Positions 5,641 through 5,974 of a DNA stretch of 5,974 nt are shown here, one piece after another. This stretch comes from Chryseobacterium sp. (GTDB taxonomy: Bacteria; Bacteroidota; Bacteroidia; Flavobacteriales; Weeksellaceae). Each line of letters opens with the position of its first letter. Position 1 is the stretch's first letter. The notes under the pieces were generated by a model. That model had not been told where the DNA came from, made no database searches, and saw only the letters and a list, made by a program, of their open reading frames with translations. The position numbers and the translations under genes are program-made. The stretch is from contig RDDY01000355.1 of the NCBI GenBank assembly GCA_003852805.1, positions 1-5,974 of the forward strand. Direction: 5' to 3'.

Positions 5641-5974
5641 ATGTTTGCAATCGTAGAGATAGCAGGGCTTCAATACAAGGTTGAGCAAGACCAGAAGTTG
5701 TACGTAAACCGTTTGACAGGTGAGCAAGGTGACAAACTTACGTTTGACAAAGTGCTTATGACCGTTAACGGTACGGTAACTGTCGGCGCCCCGGCTGTAG
5801 AAGGAATCAGTGTAGAAGTGGAAGTACTGGACCATGTTCAGGCGGACAAAGTAATCGTCTTCAAAAAGAAAAGAAGAAAAGGTTACGCCAAGAAAAACGG
5901 CCACAGACAACAACTGACACAGGTTCGCGTAGTATCCATCAACGGATTGGATAACGATAAAAAAGATACAAAAG
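5641..5974 (+). CDS. rplU: 50S ribosomal protein L21, 3' end beyond window
   Basis: L21 is a 23S rRNA-binding protein of the large subunit, usually encoded just upstream of rpmA (L27). The visible 111 codons begin MFAIVEIAGLQYKVEQ, the typical L21 start, and include DKVLM (36-40), GTVTVGAPAVEG (44-55), and the rRNA-binding signature KKRRKGYAKKNGHRQ (76-90). The frame is still open at the window end, past the usual length of about 103-105 residues. The residues beyond the core (GLDNDKKDTK) are polar and Lys/Asp-rich, which suggests a C-terminal extension. The start follows a strong promoter and an A/T-rich leader, and the gene is divergent from the acyltransferase. Identity is secure; the 3' end and any rpmA neighbour cannot be seen. 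Confidence 0.97.
   Translation, partial: MFAIVEIAGLQYKVEQDQKLYVNRLTGEQGDKLTFDKVLMTVNGTVTVGAPAVEGISVEVEVLDHVQADKVIVFKKKRRKGYAKKNGHRQQLTQVRVVSINGLDNDKKDTK

Noticed and set aside
5632..5913. 93-codon minus-strand frame opposite rplU
   Set aside because: It is antisense to an unmistakable ribosomal protein gene; its composition is that of a complement translation.
1..5974. CRISPR array, insertion sequence, tRNA or rRNA gene, defence or biosynthetic cluster
   Set aside because: No regularly spaced repeats, transposase-like frames, terminal inverted repeats or RNA gene signatures were seen by eye; the genes present are metabolic, translational and membrane functions.

Overview
The window looks like chromosome of a member of the Bacteroidota. 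Three things support this. Perfect TAnnTTTG elements, the -7 box of the Bacteroidota primary sigma factor, precede two genes. Shine-Dalgarno sites are absent, and leaders are A/T-rich instead. The proteins also have a Bacteroidota character (a MiaE-like diiron hydroxylase, a DUF502 protein, an L21 with a KKRRKGY...NGHRQ signature). Placement below phylum is not secure. The L21 frame runs on past the usual end of about 103-105 residues, which I associate more with Flavobacteriia-like or Cytophagia-like lineages than with Bacteroides itself; this is inference.

Layout, left to right. (1) The 3' part of a PQQ-dependent soluble sugar dehydrogenase on the plus strand, whose start lies outside the window (2-1099). 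(2) A 195-base gap with no convincing gene, holding weak inverted repeats and a short direct repeat. (3) A tightly packed minus-strand operon read right to left: miaE-like tRNA hydroxylase (3876-3298), DUF502 membrane protein (3297-2674) and tryptophanase tnaA (2677-1295). The first junction has zero spacing and the second is a 4-base ATGA overlap, so the three are almost certainly co-transcribed and probably translationally coupled. (4) A 191-base divergent intergenic region, then an 80-residue small membrane protein on the plus strand (4068-4310) with its own strong rho-independent terminator (4357-4390). (5) A minus-strand acyltransferase-3 family membrane protein (5461-4370), convergent with the small protein; its last codons lie inside that terminator. 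(6) A divergent promoter region in which both genes use the same -7 octamer TATCTTTG on opposite strands, followed by rplU (ribosomal protein L21, 5641 to beyond the window end).

This is mostly ordinary housekeeping and metabolic chromosome. I see no mobile element, CRISPR array, tRNA, rRNA, or clear new multi-gene defence or biosynthetic system. The most notable points are the placement of a catabolic tryptophanase as the last gene of an operon with a tRNA A37 hydroxylase and a DUF502 protein, with no tnaC leader or tnaB permease; the terminator that overlaps the end of the convergent gene; the small two-segment membrane protein; and the probable C-terminal extension of L21.
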